A stretch of DNA of 64,000 bases from Hyphomicrobiales bacterium (GCA_930633525.1 CAKNFP010000001.1:3719501-3783500); one strand, 5' to 3'; counted from the stretch's first letter, positions 52,958 through 62,437 are shown. Numbers and translations are program-made. The notes: a model not told the origin generated them from the letters alone.

Positions 52958-53841
52958 CGCCGGGTAAAATCTCCCATGAGACCTTGCGGGCGGTAGATGG
53001 TGAAGAGGATCAGCATCAGGCCGATGACACCCAGGCGCACCGAGGCCATCTCTACGTCCGAGATGAAGGGCATGACATCGCGGATGAAGCGCGATCCCTC
53101 GAGCAGGACCATCAGCAGGACGGTGCCCACAACGGCGCCCGAAACACGCCCGACCCCTCCGATGATGATCGCCATCCAGACATAGAAGGTGACGAGGGGA
53201 ATGAACTGATCCGGCACGATATAGGTGATGTAATGGGCGTAGAAGGCCCCGGCGAGACCGGCGAGGCCCGATCCCAGGATGAGCACCTGCACCTTGAAGC
53301 GCGCCGGATCCTTGCCGAGCGCCTTCACGGCATCCTCATTGTCGCGGATGGCCTCGATGATGCGGCCGAAGGGGCTCTTCACGATACGGCCCATCCCCAG
53401 GACCGCGATGATCGTGACAACCAGCAGCACCGCCAGCACCGCGAAGGATGCGAGCGAGCCGACCGAGATGCTCGCGAACATGCGCGGAATGGCCGGAATG
53501 CCCTGCACGCCGTTGGTCAGCCACTTCTCGCTGGTGATGACGAGACGCACAGTCTCGGAAAAGCCCAGCGTCACGATGGCGAAGTAGTCGTCGCGGAGCC
53601 TCAGCGCGATGAGGCCGATCGGCCAGGCGGCGAGGCCCGCGACAATGGTTCCCGCGGCAAAGCTCAGGACGAGCGGCACGCCGCTCATCGCCAGGATGGC
53701 CGAGGTATAGGCCCCTATCGCGAAAAAGCCGACGTGGCCGAAATTGATCAGGCCGGTGAAGCCGTATTGCAGCGTCAGCCCCAGCGCGAGCAGCACATAG
53801 ATGAGGGCGACGATGGCGATTGCGACGAGATAGGCCTCCAT
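52954..53841 (-). CDS. livM: LIV-type ABC transporter permease LivM (system 1)
   Basis: A 295-residue inner-membrane protein with 8-10 helices and the LivM patterns GLINFGHVGFFAIGAYTSAI and DDYFAIVTLGFSETVRL. It forms the channel with LivH. It shares one base with the livH stop (TGATG) and overlaps livG by 4 bases. Confidence 0.92.
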   Translation of the reverse strand: MEAYLVAIAIVALIYVLLALGLTLQYGFTGLINFGHVGFFAIGAYTSAILAMSGVPLVLSFAAGTIVAGLAAWPIGLIALRLRDDYFAIVTLGFSETVRLVITSEKWLTNGVQGIPAIPRMFASISVGSLASFAVLAVLLVVTIIAVLGMGRIVKSPFGRIIEAIRDNEDAVKALGKDPARFKVQVLILGSGLAGLAGAFYAHYITYIVPDQFIPLVTFYVWMAIIIGGVGRVSGAVVGTVLLMVLLEGSRFIRDVMPFISDVEMASVRLGVIGLMLILFTIYRPQGLMGDFTRR

Positions 53842-54704
53842 CAGCGCACTCCCTCAAGCCGGCCGAAAAGACCACGTGGACGCACCAGAAGCACCAGAAG
53901 CAAGACCACGAAGGAGATCGAGAGCTTGTAGGTGAAGCCGACGAAAGGTGTCGAAAGCTCCTGCGCCACGCCCAGCAGCAGGCCGGCGATGACGGCTCCT
54001 GCCGGGCTGCCGATGCCGCCGAGGATGGCGGCCGCGAAGGCCGGCAGCAGCATCTCCCAGCCGAGTTCCGGCGAGACCACCGTCTTCATCCCGAGCATCA
54101 TGCCGGCGACGCCGGTCACGGCGCCGACCAGCATCCACAGGGCGATCATCACGCGCTCGGGCCGGATGCCGGAGACGAGCGCCAGTTCCCGGTTATCGGC
54201 GACCGCGCGCATGCGCCGGCCGATCGGCGTCGCATAGAGCACGAGGAACACCCCGACCAGCGCCACCGCCGCCACCGCGGCGAGTTGCAGGTCGAAGGGA
54301 TTGATGATGAGCCCGTTGAAACGGATCGGGCGAACCAGCGGCACCGTGAAGAGCTGCTGGTTATGGCCGAAGATGATGCCAAGCGCGGCGCGCAGCAGGA
54401 AGCCGACGCCGATCGACGTGACCAGCAGCGCCACCACCGAGCGCCCGGCGAGTTTCCGGAACACCAGCGCATAGACCGTGAGCGACAAGAGGGCCGTGGC
54501 TCCGACTGCCGCGCCCCCGGCCACGACGAGTGAGCCCGTCGCCTTGTGGCCGATGAGAGCGGCATAGGCGCCGAAGGTCATGGTGTCGCCGGTTGCCGCA
54601 TTAGCAAAGCGCGCCACGCCGAAGACGAGCGTCACCGCAAGCGCGGCAAGCCCGACGATCAGCCCCTGGACGAGCCCGTTGACGATAAGCTGAGCGTAGA
54701 ACAA
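53841..54704 (-). CDS. livH: LIV-type ABC transporter permease LivH (system 1)
   Basis: A 287-residue inner-membrane protein: FYAQLIVNGLVQGLIVGLAA at the start, LVFGVARFANAATGDTMTFG, and AAILGGIGSPAGAVIAGLLL. The start is taken as TTG at 54704, with GAGG 9 bases upstream, giving the normal LivH length. The in-frame ATG at 54734 would add 10 residues, but it lies inside the arm of a perfect hairpin (54732-54765), and longer extensions reach into the binding-protein gene. Confidence 0.88.
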   Translation of the reverse strand: MFYAQLIVNGLVQGLIVGLAALAVTLVFGVARFANAATGDTMTFGAYAALIGHKATGSLVVAGGAAVGATALLSLTVYALVFRKLAGRSVVALLVTSIGVGFLLRAALGIIFGHNQQLFTVPLVRPIRFNGLIINPFDLQLAAVAAVALVGVFLVLYATPIGRRMRAVADNRELALVSGIRPERVMIALWMLVGAVTGVAGMMLGMKTVVSPELGWEMLLPAFAAAILGGIGSPAGAVIAGLLLGVAQELSTPFVGFTYKLSISFVVLLLVLLVRPRGLFGRLEGVR

Positions 54705-54731
54705 CGCTATGTGCCTCGCGTAGACTAAGGG

Positions 54732-54765
54732 CATATCCGGCGCCGGAACTTCGACGCCGGATATG
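54732..54765 (-). promoter_or_regulatory. Hairpin between binding-protein gene and livH
   Basis: Perfect 11-base arms CATATCCGGCG (54732-54742) and CGCCGGATATG (54755-54765) with a 12-base loop, only 6 bases after the binding-protein stop codon. No U-tract follows, so it fits a transcript-end stabiliser or partial terminator that favours binding-protein expression over the permeases. Confidence 0.65.
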
Positions 54766-54771
54766 ACGTGA

Positions 54772-55995
54772 TCAGATCTTGACGATGTAGCGGCGTTCCA
54801 GCTTGCCACCCGTGATGAAATACGCGCCGAAGTCGGGCGTGACGTCGCCATACTGGTCGAAATCGAGGACCGACGAGGCGCCGTCGTAGTTGATCTTGCC
54901 GTTCTTCAAGGCCGCCTTGCCCTCGGCGAAAGACGAGACCACCGTTCCGGGCGGGTTGCCGACTTCGCGCAGCTTGGGCACGACCGCGGACATGTCGGAG
55001 GAACCGGCCGCCTCGATGGCGAGGGCCAGTACATTGACCATGTCCCAGGTCATCGCGGCATAGACATTGGCGGCACCCGGCTGGTTCATCGCCTTCTGGT
55101 AGGCGGCGTCAAACTGGGCATAGGCCGGGGAGCCCTCGTTGGAGACCGAGTCGACGGAGATGATGTCTTCGGTCACCTCGGGGCCAAGGGCCTTGATGAG
55201 GTCCGGGTTGGCGGCCCATCCCGGTATGATCCACCGCACCGGCTGGCCGCTCTGGAACCACTCACGCAGCAGAATGGTCGTATCCGCGAGATAGGAGCCG
55301 GTGACGATAACGTCGGGCTGCGCCGCGAGCACCTTCATGAGTTCCGAACGGTAGGAGGCCTGGTTGGGTTCGTAGACGACGCTCTCCACGACTTTGCCGC
55401 CCTTGGCTTCCCAGGCCTGGCGGAAGCCCTCGGTGTTGCCGATACCCGACGCGTTGTTGAAGGCCATGGTCGCCGGCCGCTTGAAGCCCTCCTTCACGCA
55501 GATCTCGGCGAAGGCGCGGCCGAAGCGACCGTTGGTCGCCTGGAAGCGGAAGCCGAGGCCCTTGGCATTGGCCGGGGGCGTGGACAGGGCCGGGGCGCCC
55601 GAGCAGTGGAAAAGCGGGATGCCAGCATCATTGCAGAGGGGAATGACTGCCAGGGAAACGCCCGACGACCAGGTACCCAGGATCGCCTGGACCTTGTTGG
55701 CCTCGATGAGTTTCTTGGCCGCCAGAACACCCGCTTGCGGATTTGTCTGGCTGTCTTCCGCAATGATCTCGATGGGACGTCCCGCCGCGCCGCCGGCGGC
55801 GTTCACAGCCTCGGCAGCGGCCAGGATCATCTTCTGCATGCCCGAACCATAAGGGCTACCCGACCCCGTGACGGGGTTGAGTGCGCCAAAACGGATAGGG
55901 CCGGAGCCCGCGCCCTGCGCGCGCAGGATTGAAGGGGCCGCCACGAGGGCCCCAGTTCCAGCAATGCCGCTCAATACTGTACGACGATTGATCAT
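54772..55995 (-). CDS. LIV-type ABC transporter substrate-binding protein (system 1)
   Basis: A 407-residue periplasmic protein with a Tat-like leader (INRRTVLSGIAGTGALVAAP, cleavage after LRA-QG near residue 26). The family-6 binding fold follows: IRFGALNPVTGSGSPYG, AAKKLIEANKVQAILGTWSS, VYEPNQASYRSELMKVLA. Ligands in this family range from branched amino acids to amides and aromatic acids. It follows the amidohydrolase gene by 31 bases on the same strand. Confidence 0.92.
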   Translation of the reverse strand: MINRRTVLSGIAGTGALVAAPSILRAQGAGSGPIRFGALNPVTGSGSPYGSGMQKMILAAAEAVNAAGGAAGRPIEIIAEDSQTNPQAGVLAAKKLIEANKVQAILGTWSSGVSLAVIPLCNDAGIPLFHCSGAPALSTPPANAKGLGFRFQATNGRFGRAFAEICVKEGFKRPATMAFNNASGIGNTEGFRQAWEAKGGKVVESVVYEPNQASYRSELMKVLAAQPDVIVTGSYLADTTILLREWFQSGQPVRWIIPGWAANPDLIKALGPEVTEDIISVDSVSNEGSPAYAQFDAAYQKAMNQPGAANVYAAMTWDMVNVLALAIEAAGSSDMSAVVPKLREVGNPPGTVVSSFAEGKAALKNGKINYDGASSVLDFDQYGDVTPDFGAYFITGGKLERRYIVKI

Positions 55996-56026
55996 CTTCC
56001 CCTCCTTTTGAACCGGCAGCTCTCAA

Positions 56027-57265
56027 TCAAACGCCGAGTTCGTTCTTCACAAAATGGCCGGCCTTCATGATGGCCGGCATATGCTTGCCCTGGCCGGTCA
56101 GAAGCGCCATGTCCTTCAGCGGATTACCATCGACCACGATGAGGTCGGCATGCGCTCCGGCGGCCACGACACCGAGCTTGCCCTCCTGCCGCACGACCTT
56201 GGCTGCGTTGATGGTGGCCGAGCGGATGACCTCGATCGCCGGCAGCACATCCCGGCGCAGCAGGAATTCATCCGACTGGTGGCGGTGCATCTCGCCTAGC
56301 AGATCCGAGCCATAAGCCATCATGACTTCGGCGTTATGCAGGATCTCAAGCGCCGCAAGACCCTGCGCGCGCACGTCCTCGATCTTGGCGACGGACTCGG
56401 GCGGCAGGCCATAGGATGCGCCTTCCTTGGCGAGGTAGTCGAAAGTAACGTTCGTGGGCACGACATAGGCGCCGCGCTCCTTCACCAGCCGCGCCGTCTC
56501 GGCGGTGATGAGGTTGCCATGCTCAACCGATTCCACGCCGAGTTCGACGGCGCGGCGGATTCCTTCGTCGGTATAGAGATGCGCGGCAACATAGGTCTGG
56601 GCGTGCCGCGCCTCTTCCACCGCCGCGCGCAGCTCGTCATCCGAGAAGCCGAGGAACGCGATGGGGTCGGTCGGCGATGACACGCCGCCATTGGCCATGA
56701 TCTTGATGAACTGCGCACCGCCCTTGATTTCTTCTCGGGCAGCGCGGCGCAGTGCATCGACGCCATCGACGACACGGCCAAGCGTGCCGGCCCGGTCGGC
56801 GTAGTAGTCCACGTTACGCGCATGATAGCGGCCGCGATAATCGGTATGCCCACCCGTCTGCGACAGCGCCTTGCCGCAGATCACCAGACGCGGCGCCTCG
56901 ATGAGACCTTCATCGATCGCCTGCACGAGGCCGTATTCGGCACCGCCAAGGTCGCGCACGGTGGTGAAGCCGCGCATCAGCATATCGCGCATGATCTTGG
57001 CGGAGCGCAGCGCGACCAGCGTGTTCGGCAGCTCGGCATTGAGGCCGAGGTTGGTCGTGGTGGCGATGACATGCACGTGGCAGTCAATCAGCCCCGGCAT
57101 CAGCGTCTTGCCGGCAAGGTCGACGACCACAGCCGAAGAAGACTTGATCGGCTTGTCCGATACTTCACGAATCTCGCCATTCTCGACCAGGACATGGTGC
57201 CCGGCGAGGGCCTCGTCAGAACGCCCGTCGAGAATATCAGCGTTCTGGAACAGGATCGTGCTCAT
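56027..57265 (-). CDS. Metal-dependent amidohydrolase (Xaa-Pro dipeptidase/prolidase-like subgroup)
   Basis: A 412-residue amidohydrolase-superfamily protein with all metal ligands visible: HxH at residues 63 and 65 (GLIDCHVHV), carboxylated Lys in FIKIMANGGV, His in AAHLYTDEG, His in SVEHGNLI and Asp in AYGSDLLGEM. This set matches the subgroup that includes cytosolic Xaa-Pro or Xaa-Arg carboxypeptidases and imidazolonepropionase relatives. There is no signal peptide, so it hydrolyses an imported substrate. It lies between two LIV importers and 33 bases from a GAF protein gene, suggesting that both importers bring in its substrates or related compounds. Confidence 0.88.
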   Translation of the reverse strand: MSTILFQNADILDGRSDEALAGHHVLVENGEIREVSDKPIKSSSAVVVDLAGKTLMPGLIDCHVHVIATTTNLGLNAELPNTLVALRSAKIMRDMLMRGFTTVRDLGGAEYGLVQAIDEGLIEAPRLVICGKALSQTGGHTDYRGRYHARNVDYYADRAGTLGRVVDGVDALRRAAREEIKGGAQFIKIMANGGVSSPTDPIAFLGFSDDELRAAVEEARHAQTYVAAHLYTDEGIRRAVELGVESVEHGNLITAETARLVKERGAYVVPTNVTFDYLAKEGASYGLPPESVAKIEDVRAQGLAALEILHNAEVMMAYGSDLLGEMHRHQSDEFLLRRDVLPAIEVIRSATINAAKVVRQEGKLGVVAAGAHADLIVVDGNPLKDMALLTGQGKHMPAIMKAGHFVKNELGV

Positions 57266-57298
57266 AACAAACTCCGAACGTCGTTAGGGAGGCAGGCG

Positions 57299-57793
57299 TC
57301 AGACGCGGGCCTTGGTCAATGCGGGAATGAGGAAGGGGGTAAATGAGCGCACCAGCGCGACCTGATCCTCGCTGGTAAAGGCTCCTTCGCGGTCGAGGAC
57401 GTTGAGCGTCCCCAGGATCTCGCCGCCCTGCTGGACAGACACGTTGATGACCGAGCCGAGGCCCAGGCTCTCGATCAGTTCGTGATCCGGGAAAGCCCAG
57501 CGGATGGCGGCGACATCCGGACCGAGGAAGGTCTGCTTGCGCTTCAGAACCAGGTCACCCCACGGGGTCGGTCCCATGCGCTTGCGCCCCTGAACAGGAT
57601 AGGCGACTGGCTGCGAGGAATAGACACGTTCAACCTCCTCCCCATTCTCGCACCTGACGAGAATGGTGAAGAGCTTGTGGCCAAGAAGATCCGCCACGGC
57701 CTTGTCGACGGCCTGGTAGGCGGCCTCGGGGCTCGCGTCGGCGGCGATGGCATCGGTCACGGACAGATAGGCTTTGAGCAGAGTGTCGGTCAT
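57299..57793 (-). CDS. Free-standing GAF domain protein
   Basis: A 164-residue protein that is essentially one GAF domain: AYQAVDKAVADLLGHKLFTI, MGPTPWGDLVLKRKQTFLGP, then LIESLGLGSVINVSVQQGGE and ILGTLNVLDREGAF. No output domain is attached. The ATG at 57793 overlaps the livM stop by 4 bases, so it is co-translated with the transporter. It may bind the substrate or act as a small-molecule sensor; the function is not known. Confidence 0.82.
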   Translation of the reverse strand: MTDTLLKAYLSVTDAIAADASPEAAYQAVDKAVADLLGHKLFTILVRCENGEEVERVYSSQPVAYPVQGRKRMGPTPWGDLVLKRKQTFLGPDVAAIRWAFPDHELIESLGLGSVINVSVQQGGEILGTLNVLDREGAFTSEDQVALVRSFTPFLIPALTKARV

Positions 57794-58689
57794 TGCGCGG
57801 GAGCTTTCTGTGAACGTTCTGGAAGTAGGCCGTCCGGTCGGAAACTGAGGATCAGAACGAGACCGAGCCCGACCACGATTTCCCTGAGGGAGGCTGCCTG
57901 AACGGCGGACACGCCCGGCGCCAGTTCCGCGATGAAGCGTGTGGCTTCGAGAAAGGCCACGAGCAGATAGGCGCCGATCACCGCGCCGGCCGGTCGCGCG
58001 TTGCCGCCAGCCGTGACCGCCAGAAAGATATAGATCGTGATGAGCGGCTGGAAGAGATCCGGCGCGACGTAGCTCGTGTAGTGCCCATAGAAGGCACCGG
58101 CCACGCCGGCGATCGCCGCGGCGAGCGAAAAGGCCTGCGCCTTGAAGCGCACGATGCTCTTGCCGGCGACGGAAGCCACCGTCTGGTCCTCGCGGATGGC
58201 CCTGAGGCTGCGTCCCCACGGCGAGCGCAGGAGCCGCCGCAGGAGAAGATAGACCGCGGCCACAGCCGCTGCGATGATGATGAGCGAGCCGGCATGGAAC
58301 CAGATGCCGGCGTCACGCGGCACCAGAACCGGAATGCCGGAGATGCCGTCCGTACCGCCGGTCAGCCATACCTCGTTGGAGGCGACGAGGCGCACGATCT
58401 CGGCAAAGCCGAGCGTGACGATGGCGAGGTAGTCATCGCGCAGCCTGAGCGTCGAAAAGCAGACGATGAGCCCGACAAGCCCGCCGGCCAGCATGGCAGC
58501 CGCCACACCTAGCGGGATCGGCGCGTGGCCCCAGGTCGTCAGCATGGCCGAGGCATAGGCCCCGACCGCGAAGAAGCCCGCCAAACCCAGATTGACCAGG
58601 CCCGCCAGCCCCCAGGACAGCATCAGGCTCTGCGCGAGCAGCGCATAGACAGAGCCAATGACGAGCGCAAAGAGGATATAAGTGAGCAT
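57790..58689 (-). CDS. livM: LIV-type ABC transporter permease LivM (system 2)
   Basis: A 299-residue inner-membrane protein with the LivM patterns GLVNLGLAGFFAVGAYASAM and DDYLAIVTLGFAEIVRLV. It is divergent in sequence from the livM of system 1. Overlaps the GAF gene by 4 bases and lies 4 bases after livH. Confidence 0.92.
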   Translation of the reverse strand: MLTYILFALVIGSVYALLAQSLMLSWGLAGLVNLGLAGFFAVGAYASAMLTTWGHAPIPLGVAAAMLAGGLVGLIVCFSTLRLRDDYLAIVTLGFAEIVRLVASNEVWLTGGTDGISGIPVLVPRDAGIWFHAGSLIIIAAAVAAVYLLLRRLLRSPWGRSLRAIREDQTVASVAGKSIVRFKAQAFSLAAAIAGVAGAFYGHYTSYVAPDLFQPLITIYIFLAVTAGGNARPAGAVIGAYLLVAFLEATRFIAELAPGVSAVQAASLREIVVGLGLVLILSFRPDGLLPERSQKAPAQ

Positions 58690-58693
58690 GTCG

Positions 58694-59557
58694 TCAGTTC
58701 GCCTTGCTGCCGAGAAGCCCGGACGGCCGCACGGTAAGAACGACCAGGATCACGATGAAGCCGACCGCCAGCCGATAAGCGGGCGAGAGGGCCAGAACCG
58801 TGAATTCCTCCACGATGCCAATCAGGAACGCGCCCGCCACCGCACCGGGAATGCTGCCAAGTCCGCCGAGCACCGCGGCCGCGAAGACCGACAGGAGAAC
58901 ACGCCCGCCGACCAGGGGGTCGATCGCCGTATCGAGGCCGATGAGAGTACCGCCGATGCCGCAGAGGCCGCTGCCGATGGCAACCGTCACCAATGCGATG
59001 AAGCGCGGATTGACACCCTTGAGGCGCGCGAGATCGGGATTGTCGGCGACCGCTCGCATGGACCGGCCGAGGCTGGTGAGCGAGAGGAAGGCCCAGACCG
59101 CCGCCATGATGACAAGCGCGAGGACGAGGTTGTTGAGCTGCTGCGGGCCGACGCGGATCGGCCCGAAGACGATATCGCGCGCCAGCGGCAGATCGAAGGC
59201 CTGCAGATCATTGCCGAAGATGAAGCGGACAATGTTCTCGATGACCATGCCCATGGCCAGCGAGCCAATGGCCTTCATCAGCGCGCCGCCGCGGCCGAGC
59301 CGCTCCAGCGCGCCATATTCCAGCAAGGCGCCAACGAGTCCGGCCCCCGCGAAGGCGGCGAGAATCGCCACCGGAATGGGGAGGCCGAGACTGACGTTTA
59401 CCACCCAGGCACAATAGGCACCCGCCGTCGCCAACGCGCCAATGGCGAAATTGGGGAAGCGGAGCACAGCGAAGATCGCGCTGAAGCCCAACGCCGGGAC
59501 AGCAAGAAGCGTCCCGGAGATGATGCCGTTGATCAGCGCCTGGAGGACCGCATCCAT
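58694..59557 (-). CDS. livH: LIV-type ABC transporter permease LivH (system 2)
   Basis: A 287-residue inner-membrane protein: LQALINGIISGTLLAVPALG, IFAVLRFPNFAIGALATAGA, and AAAVLGGLGSIPGAVAGAFL. It starts 2 bases after the binding-protein stop and has GGAGG upstream. Confidence 0.92.
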   Translation of the reverse strand: MDAVLQALINGIISGTLLAVPALGFSAIFAVLRFPNFAIGALATAGAYCAWVVNVSLGLPIPVAILAAFAGAGLVGALLEYGALERLGRGGALMKAIGSLAMGMVIENIVRFIFGNDLQAFDLPLARDIVFGPIRVGPQQLNNLVLALVIMAAVWAFLSLTSLGRSMRAVADNPDLARLKGVNPRFIALVTVAIGSGLCGIGGTLIGLDTAIDPLVGGRVLLSVFAAAVLGGLGSIPGAVAGAFLIGIVEEFTVLALSPAYRLAVGFIVILVVLTVRPSGLLGSKAN

Positions 59558-59559
59558 GA

Positions 59560-60759
59560 TTACGCGATCTTCAGGAGGACGATCTTGCCGCCCTTGATCT
59601 GCTCGTAGCGGAACTGGGCGTCCTGAATGTCACCGACATCGGTGAAATCACACGGACCCGAGGCGCCATCGTAGTCGATCTTGGTGCCGGCAGTCACGAG
59701 CTTCAGGCCGTCGATGGCATTGTCGACCTTCTGACCGCCACCTTGCGCGATCTTGCGGACGTTGTCCTTGATGACCGCGCCGGTCGTACCCTTGCCCGCT
59801 GCCATGGCCAGCGAAACGAGGTTGATGTGATCATAGATCTGGCAGCTATAGGTGTCGGGCGTGTCAATGCCGAGCAACGTGGCCACACGCTTGTAGCCAT
59901 TCGTGCCTTCAGCCGCCGACGGCGACAGGGTGATGATGCCTTCGCTCACGTCCGGCGGCAGAGCATCGACGAGCTGCTTGTTCACCGCATAGCCGAACCC
60001 GAGGAGCTTGCCCTTGTAGTTGGCGCGATAGAGATCACGCACCAGCACGGCGGTATCCGTGGTGTAGCCGCCCATCACGATGGCATCCGGCTTGTTGCGC
60101 AGCACCTGATCGACCTCGGTGCGCAGGGTGGTCTTCTTGTCGTCATAGATGAGAATCGACGTCTTGCCGCCAGCCGCCTCGACAGCCTTCTTCAGAGCCG
60201 CGTATTGCGAATCCGTGAAGGGGGTCTGCGGTGACACGAAAGCCACGCTCTTGGCGCCCTGCTCCAACGCGAACTCGCCGAACTTGCGGCCCTGCAAGGT
60301 CGTATTGGGCTGCGTCCGGATGATGAAGCCCTGGTGAGGCAGCTGCGTGATGGAATCGGCGCCGGAAACCGTGGCGAGGAAAACGCCGCTCTGCCAGCAG
60401 ACGGGCGCGACCGCCGTGGTCACGGACGAGGCCCAGGTGCCCATGATCGCCGAGACCTTGTCGACGTCGATGAGCTTGCGCGCGGCGCGCAGCCCGGCTT
60501 CCGGATTGGTCTGGTCGTCCTCGGAGATGATGACGAGCTCGCGGCCGAGAACGCCGCCCGCCTTGTTGATTTCGCCCGCGGCCTTCTTGACCACGTCCGC
60601 CATCACGGGCCCGTAGGCGCCACCCGAGCCAGTCAGGGGTGTCAGCGTGCCGAGTTTGATCGGGCCTTCCTGCGCACGCAAGATCCCCGGCATCGCCACA
60701 GTGCCGGCAGCAAGCATGCTCGTTCCAAGGAAACGACGACGTGTGAAATGCATCTTCAT
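59560..60759 (-). CDS. LIV-type ABC transporter substrate-binding protein (system 2)
   Basis: A 399-residue periplasmic protein with a good Tat leader (TRRRFLGTSMLAAGTVAMPG, cleavage after LRA-QE). The fold motifs IKLGTLTPLTGSGGAYGPVM and AARKLIDVDKVSAIMGTWAS parallel the system 1 protein, so the two are distant paralogues. GGAGGG lies 7 bases before the ATG. It is 19 bases after livF. Confidence 0.92.
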   Translation of the reverse strand: MKMHFTRRRFLGTSMLAAGTVAMPGILRAQEGPIKLGTLTPLTGSGGAYGPVMADVVKKAAGEINKAGGVLGRELVIISEDDQTNPEAGLRAARKLIDVDKVSAIMGTWASSVTTAVAPVCWQSGVFLATVSGADSITQLPHQGFIIRTQPNTTLQGRKFGEFALEQGAKSVAFVSPQTPFTDSQYAALKKAVEAAGGKTSILIYDDKKTTLRTEVDQVLRNKPDAIVMGGYTTDTAVLVRDLYRANYKGKLLGFGYAVNKQLVDALPPDVSEGIITLSPSAAEGTNGYKRVATLLGIDTPDTYSCQIYDHINLVSLAMAAGKGTTGAVIKDNVRKIAQGGGQKVDNAIDGLKLVTAGTKIDYDGASGPCDFTDVGDIQDAQFRYEQIKGGKIVLLKIA

Positions 60760-60778
60760 GGTTCACCCTCCACCATAA

Positions 60779-61558
60779 TTACTTCTGCAGGTCCGAGCCT
60801 GACGGCTTGGCGTCATTGGACTTCGTTCCGTTCGCGCTGCGTCCCCCAAGGAAGAGCCGACGGATATCGGGATCGTTCGCGACGGCATCAGCCGTGCCTT
60901 CTAGATGGTTGCGACCATCCACCAGCACATAGGCGCGATCGGACACAGACAACGATTCCAGCGCGTTCTGCTCCACCATCAGAATGGCTATGCCTTCTGC
61001 GGCAATGCGCCTGATATAGTCGAACAATTCGTGGGCAGCCTTCGGGCTCAGGCCGGCAGTCGGCTCATCGAGCAACAACCCCCTGGGCTTCGCCATGAGC
61101 GCCATCGCCATCGCCAGGATCTGCCGCTGCCCGCCGGACATGCTCTTCGCCGCCGTCCGGCGCTTGTCCGCCAGCATCGGGAAACGCGCATAAGCCTCGG
61201 CCGCGCGTTCCTTGAACGCACCACGTTCGAAGCGGCACCCCATCTCCAGATTCTCGGCAACCGAGAGTGAACCGAAGATGTTGCGTTCCTGCGGTACGAA
61301 GCCGAGGCCAGCACGCGCGATCGCCTGCGGAGACTGGCCGGCGACATCTTGGCCGTTGATATAGACATGGCCCTGCGCGGGACGCAGCAGGCCAGAGATC
61401 AGTTTCAAGGCGGTCGACTTGCCCGCGCCGTTGGGGCCGATGATGGTGACGAGTTCCCCCGCATCCGCACCCATCGCAACGCCCTTGACGATCTGCTCGG
61501 CGGAGGCATAGCCGCCGACGAGGCCCGTGACCTCGATCAGCCTCCTGTGGGCGTTCAT
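60779..61558 (-). CDS. livF: LIV-type ABC transporter ATPase LivF (system 2)
   Basis: A 259-residue ATPase: Walker A GPNGAGKSTALK, YVPQ-type GLGFVPQERNIFGSLSV, signature MSGGQRQILAMAMALM, Walker B GLLLDEPTAGLSPKA. Overlaps livG by 4 bases. The C-terminus carries a Ser/Asn/Lys-rich tail of about 20 residues. Confidence 0.92.
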   Translation of the reverse strand: MNAHRRLIEVTGLVGGYASAEQIVKGVAMGADAGELVTIIGPNGAGKSTALKLISGLLRPAQGHVYINGQDVAGQSPQAIARAGLGFVPQERNIFGSLSVAENLEMGCRFERGAFKERAAEAYARFPMLADKRRTAAKSMSGGQRQILAMAMALMAKPRGLLLDEPTAGLSPKAAHELFDYIRRIAAEGIAILMVEQNALESLSVSDRAYVLVDGRNHLEGTADAVANDPDIRRLFLGGRSANGTKSNDAKPSGSDLQK

Positions 61559-62352
61559 CGCCGGCCTCCGAGATAGGCGTCCTGCACCTCCGCATTGTTG
61601 CGGACGTCCTCGAAACTGCCTTCCGCCAATGTGCGGCCTTGCGCCATGACGATGACACGGCGGCAGATGCGCTCGATCAAGGCCATGTCGTGCTCGATCA
61701 GCAGAACGGTCAGCCCCTCTTCGGCGAGGAGCAAAAGCTGGTCGCCGATCTCCTCCGCCAATGTCGGATTGACGCCGGCGGCGGGCTCATCGAACAAGAT
61801 CATGCGCGGATCGGCCATCAGGGCCCGGCCAATTTCGAGCAGTTTTTTCTGCCCGCCGGAGAGATCGGTGACCTTGTTGTCGATGACATGGGAGAGGCGC
61901 AGGCGCGCGGCAATCGTAAGCGCCTTTTCGGACAACTCCGCCTCGCGCTGGCGCGCTTCGGCCGAGCCGAACACCGCCGTCAACAGCCGCTCGCCGGGCT
62001 GGCGGGCACCATAGACCATGAGATGTTCGAACACCGTGAGCTTCGGAAAGCCGCGAGCGATCTGGAACGTCCTGACAAGGCCGAGACGGGATATCTTGTG
62101 CGGGCTCATCGTCTCGATGGCCTGCCCCATGAACGAGATCGACCCTGTATCGGCACGATAAAGCCCGGATATGACGTTGAACATCGTCGTCTTGCCGGCG
62201 CCATTGGGGCCGATAAGGCCGGTCACGATGCCGGGCGTGACGTGGAAAGAGGCGCCATCCAACGCCTTGAGGCCGCCGAAGGACAACCGAACATTCTCCA
62301 CGAGAAGTGGATATGCCGGTGCGCGCGGCCCTCTTAGCTCCTGTGTTTGCAT
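61555..62352 (-). CDS. livG: LIV-type ABC transporter ATPase LivG (system 2)
   Basis: A 265-residue ATPase: FGGLKALDGASF, Walker A GPNGAGKTTMFN, signature LSGGQKKLLEIGRALM, Walker B MILFDEPAAGVNPTL, and LTVLLIEHDMALI. The ATG at 62352 has a G-rich ribosome site (GGGGGA) upstream; the ORF start at 62487 would run through the upstream spacer into the TetR gene. It is the first transport gene, 85 bases after the TetR gene. Confidence 0.91.
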   Translation of the reverse strand: MQTQELRGPRAPAYPLLVENVRLSFGGLKALDGASFHVTPGIVTGLIGPNGAGKTTMFNVISGLYRADTGSISFMGQAIETMSPHKISRLGLVRTFQIARGFPKLTVFEHLMVYGARQPGERLLTAVFGSAEARQREAELSEKALTIAARLRLSHVIDNKVTDLSGGQKKLLEIGRALMADPRMILFDEPAAGVNPTLAEEIGDQLLLLAEEGLTVLLIEHDMALIERICRRVIVMAQGRTLAEGSFEDVRNNAEVQDAYLGGRR

Positions 62353-62437
62353 GGTCCCCCAACGTGTTCTTACCGCGCGCAGCACGCGCTGTGATTCTGA
62401 CACTCGCGAAGTGCGTAGTTTGGGTATGCGCAGACTT

